DNA of 21,740 nucleotides from Chromera velia (Eukaryota > Sar > Chromeraceae), in contig JAHBMJ010004971.1 in assembly GCA_018398765.1 (NCBI GenBank), positions 44,837-66,576 of the forward strand, written 5' to 3'. Under the pieces are notes generated by a model. The model saw only the letters and a program-made list of their open reading frames with translations. It searched no databases and was not told the DNA's origin. Both the position numbers and the translations under genes were made by a program. This document shows, one piece after another, positions 19,151 to 21,740 of the stretch; position 1 is the stretch's first letter, and each line of letters opens with the position of its first letter.

Positions 19151-19790
19151 ATTTTAAGATGTTTAATTATAAATGATTTTAAATATACCTACTAGTGATC
19201 CTAGCACTGAACCAGTAAACCTTCGTAAGCTAGCGTCATGCAGACTAGGCGCTAAAACTAATACACAATGCTATTACGCATAACAATTTAATACATCTCA
19301 GTGTCTAACTCAGTGTAACATCTAGCAATACATAAAAAAAAATCTTCTAGCTAGAAAACTTTGAATCCCATAAATGCTAGCATAAATATTCTCATAAATT
19401 ATATACATGCTATGCTATACTATGCTATGCCATATTTACTGGTGGCTAGACTGGTAGCCAGACCACTGTATTTACGCATTTCTAGACGCATTTAGGTAAT
19501 TTAATTATGAGTGTCTTAAATAAGGCTTCTATATACTACAAATAATAACCAATTATAATGAACATGACGTAAACAGATCTAAAAACCGTAACATATGTAG
19601 AAACATATGTTGTATTGTACATCAACAGGAAATATCATATATATGATTATGCCAGGGTGTCTATTCATTATTATTAGAAGGCTACATAAGATTCTAATGA
19701 TGATATGTTTGATAAGAAAAACAGATTAAACAGACCATAGTGACCCAGATTTAATATGCAGATAGTGTTTATTCAGAACCCTTTAAAGTT
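19151..19790. other. AT-rich island, no gene
   Basis: About 640 bp are AT-rich with many stops in all frames. It holds repeated CTAG and GCTA words, repeated TATGCTA units near 19405-19430, an imperfect hairpin with GGCTA and TAGCC arms near 19443-19460, and two ACATATGT palindromes near 19591-19610. It resembles the AT-rich DNA around the retrotransposon and may be old decayed repeat DNA. Confidence 0.5.
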
Positions 19791-20165
19791 GTCAGTGCCA
19801 GTGGTCAGCTTCTAGCACTTCCCTCAGTCAGGCTCAGTGCCGCCATCTATTTGCTCCGGCCGTGGAATGAAAATTCTCAACAAAGTTACCAAAATCTGCC
19901 TGTGACTGAGGCTGACAGCAAAAAAGGTGCGGAAGTCAGCCCCTTCAACGAACTGCGCTTGACGAAAACTGCATATTGAAGACCTATGGGTGCCCAAGGT
20001 CCCTCGCGCCTACCACTACCAAAACTTGCCGAGGCATGCCCATCGAAATCTTCCCGGCTCGAACCTCAGCCACTGAAGCAGCCAGTCACGCTGCCAGACC
20101 CAAAGACCACGGCTGACTCATGAAGAGCCCACTCCGTACCACTCGGCACCCCAGGGTCCCCAGCA
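19791..20165. other. Intergenic, mixed composition
   Basis: The composition returns to normal, and I see no open frame with motifs. On the minus strand GGTTCGAGCC (near 20057-20066) resembles a tRNA T-arm or Pol III B-box, but no cloverleaf can be built around it. Confidence 0.45.
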
Positions 20166-20306
20166 TGCGTCGACACACACAGACACACACAGATACACAC
20201 TCACTCTGACTCTCACTCTTTCTCTCTCTTTTCACACACACACACACTCTCTCTCTCTGTCTCTCTCTCTCTCACACACACACGCAGAGACGTACATACG
20301 TACGTA

Positions 20307-20345
<39 letters not shown>

Positions 20346-20378
20346 GCACGCACATACACACACTTACACACACTTACA

Positions 20379-20421
<43 letters not shown>

Positions 20422-20498
20422 GCACGCACGCACGCACGCACGCACACACGCACGCACGCACACACGCACTTGCACACACTTACACACAGGGGGGGGGG
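20166..20498. repeat. Compound CA/CT/ACGT/CGCA microsatellite ending in poly-G
   Basis: In order there are ACACAG and CACTCT words, (CT)n, (CA)n, TACG repeats near 20294-20310, (CA)n, (CGCA)n, CTTACACA words, (CT)n, (CA)n and (CGCA)n. A ten-G run lies at 20489-20498. No coding content. Confidence 0.9.
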
Positions 20499-20682
20499 AG
20501 GCAGAGCCTAGAAAGAAAAAGGGTCAAGCAAGCATGAATTCATCCAGGAGATGACAAACAAAAAGCAACGCCTGCACTCTCTCTGCATGCCCCCCTCGAT
20601 CGATCAGTATTTCTTTCTCCAGATGTTCCCAGACCCTCTGCCAACCCACGCACGAACTAACTCTGCCGATCACGCAAATTAG
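20499..20682. other. Short intergenic stretch
   Basis: No gene is seen. A GCATGC palindrome lies at 20585-20590 and a GATC-rich word (CTCGATCGATCAG) near 20594-20606. Confidence 0.4.
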
Positions 20683-20708
20683 CCCCCCCCCCCCCNCCCC
20701 CCCCCCCC
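20683..20708 (+). repeat. Poly-C tract containing an N
   Basis: Twenty-five C residues surround an N at 20696, so the true length is uncertain. The minus strand is poly-G. Confidence 0.9.
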
Positions 20709-20719
20709 TCCTGGGACTA

Positions 20720-21030
20720 AGACTTCACTGGAAGAAGAAACGAGTCTTTTCTGAGAAGAGAAGGAACGAAGAAAAGCAGAAAAGAAGCAAAAAAGGGAGG
20801 TAAGAAGAAAGGAAGGAAACAAGGAAAAAAGGACAAAAAGGGGGAAATATTTCAAGAGAGACACGCAGAAAAGTCAAAAGAAAAAAAAAAAAAGAGAAAA
20901 CAGAAAGAGAGCCAAAGACACGCACAGCAACGCTACCATCTGAGAAGGAGAAAACCGGCAAGGAAGGAAGGACGAAAGGGAAGTAGAACGCAGCAGAAAA
21001 AGGAAACAAGAAAGCAACAACAGAAATGAA
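20720..21030. other. Purine-rich stretch
   Basis: The stretch is AAGAAAG/GGAAAG-rich on the + strand, with few pyrimidines until about 20910. The Phe/Leu/Ser-rich frames read from the minus strand are artefacts of this composition. Confidence 0.6.
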
Positions 21031-21205
21031 GAGAAAACAGCTCCACAGACACGCACGCAGCCAACCAAAAAAAGAAGAGAAAACAGCTACACAGACACGC
21101 AAGCAGCCAACCAAAAAAAAAAAAGAGAAAACAGCTACACAGACACGCAAGCAGCCAGAAAAAAAAAAGAGAGAGAAAAACAGCTAGGTACACAGACACA
21201 GACAA
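21031..21205 (+). repeat. 46-48-bp tandem repeat, about 3.5 copies
   Basis: Units start GAGAAAACAGCT at 21031, 21077 and 21125, with a partial and diverged unit near 21173. Each contains ACACAGACACGCA and GCAGCCA, then a run of A. Unit length varies by the A run. Confidence 0.85.
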
Positions 21206-21730
21206 ACAAAACCAGGCAACCACCAAGAAAAAATATCGACCCACCTGCAGATGACACCATCCACGCAGACCCATGCAGAGTTCGCCCAGGTGGACGCTAG
21301 CTGTCCTTTGCCTCTGCATGGCATCCTCCAGCCGGAAGGCAGACAGAGAGGTGCCTGCCCTCTTAGAACTGTTGACACATGCAGAGAGAGTGCACATACA
21401 GAGACGTTCTCTTCTGGGTCTGCTTGCACAGAGCCCTGCAGAGTCCCTTCCTTCCATTGTCTCTCATCCAGACAGGCAGGCGGATGAGTGGAGGAACAGA
21501 AAGAGAAAACACGCAGGGCGACCCGGAGGAAAAAGAAAAAATGCCTGAGACCATGTGTTCTTGTGCTCTTACGTTGAGGCACCGTGATGAAGGGGGAAAA
21601 AACAAGAAGAATGGAAGAGATGGAGAGCAACGTCACGAGAGAATCAGGAGGTCTCGCGCTTTCGACAGGGAGACCCGAGACGAGGGAACAATCGCGTTCT
21701 CTCCTCCTTCCACTCTGTCTCTCAATTTCC
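21206..21730. other. Terminal stretch, no confident gene
   Basis: A 91-codon frame at 21273-21548 on + starts with a hydrophobic segment (LAVLCLCMA) and has an Arg/Lys-rich end. It is preceded by an acceptor-like CACCTGCAG at 21241-21249. Other frames overlap it on both strands. I cannot support it as a gene. The end of the stretch is C/T-rich. Confidence 0.4.
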
Positions 21731-21740
21731 CCCCCCCCCC
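21731..21740. repeat. Poly-C run at window end
   Basis: Ten C residues close the window, matching the poly-G at its start in the opposite orientation. Confidence 0.85.

Noticed and set aside
20057-20066. Minus-strand GGTTCGAGCC resembling a tRNA T-arm or Pol III B-box
   Set aside because: Flanking bases do not pair into a T-stem or acceptor stem and no A-box or anticodon arm fits.
20166-20490. Regular spaced repeats considered as a CRISPR-like array
   Set aside because: They are short microsatellite words with no unique spacers, in eukaryotic DNA.
20725-21457. Minus-strand Phe/Cys/Val-rich frames resembling multi-pass membrane proteins
   Set aside because: They mirror the purine-rich DNA and the 46-48-bp tandem repeat; the repeated SCFLFF-like peptides follow the repeat unit.

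Overview
This window is nuclear DNA of a eukaryote. The evidence is GT-AG introns whose phases agree on both sides, a Ty3/gypsy-type LTR retrotransposon, long microsatellites, and a membrane UDP-glycosyltransferase of animal-like topology. GCATGC palindromes are about four times more frequent than chance, which recalls the TGCATGCA element of apicomplexans. A chromerid or other apicomplexan-related alga is my best guess, held weakly, because no marker gene is present to test it. The window opens in poly-G and closes in poly-C, and single Ns sit inside two simple-sequence tracts, so it looks like a contig broken at homopolymers.

Layout: 1-4920 holds no convincing gene. It contains a GAGT-type array, purine-rich DNA, several degenerate duplicated segments and a TC/TG microsatellite with 48-bp and 44-bp higher-order periods. 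4927-4991 is a dense cluster of perfect inverted repeats upstream of an intronless UDP-glycosyltransferase gene (5252-7081). This encodes a type I membrane protein with a C-terminal KKTK dilysine tail, suggesting residence in the ER. 7781-8335 is an AT-rich island that has received a 6,828-bp retrotransposon (8341-15168), bounded by 443-bp LTRs and a perfect 5-bp target duplication (ATCTG). The element carries gag (coiled coil, zinc knuckle) and pol (protease, RT, RNase H, integrase, GPY/F-like tail, probable chromodomain), all broken. 15174-16175 is AT-rich, then a short GC-rich island. 16176-18788 is a three-exon gene for a highly charged, RD/RE-rich protein of 345 residues that I do not recognise. 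From 18789 to the end there is a (GGGT)6 quadruplex motif, an AT-rich island, CA/CT/CGCA microsatellites and purine-rich repeats, with no convincing gene.

The most interesting signal is mutational. The two LTRs were identical at insertion and now differ, by my alignment by eye, at 30 of 443 sites. All 30 are transitions, with no transversions and no indels, and 24 of the 30 implied C changes are at CpA (15) or CpG (9). All 20 premature stops in gag-pol are of kinds that one C-to-T change makes from CAG, CAA or CGA, against one frameshift. The protease active site can be explained by three further transitions. This looks like a repeat-directed or methylation-dependent cytosine deamination process resembling fungal RIP, acting in a genome that does not look fungal.

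The genes do not form a pathway. The two host genes are separated by the dead retroelement and show no functional link.
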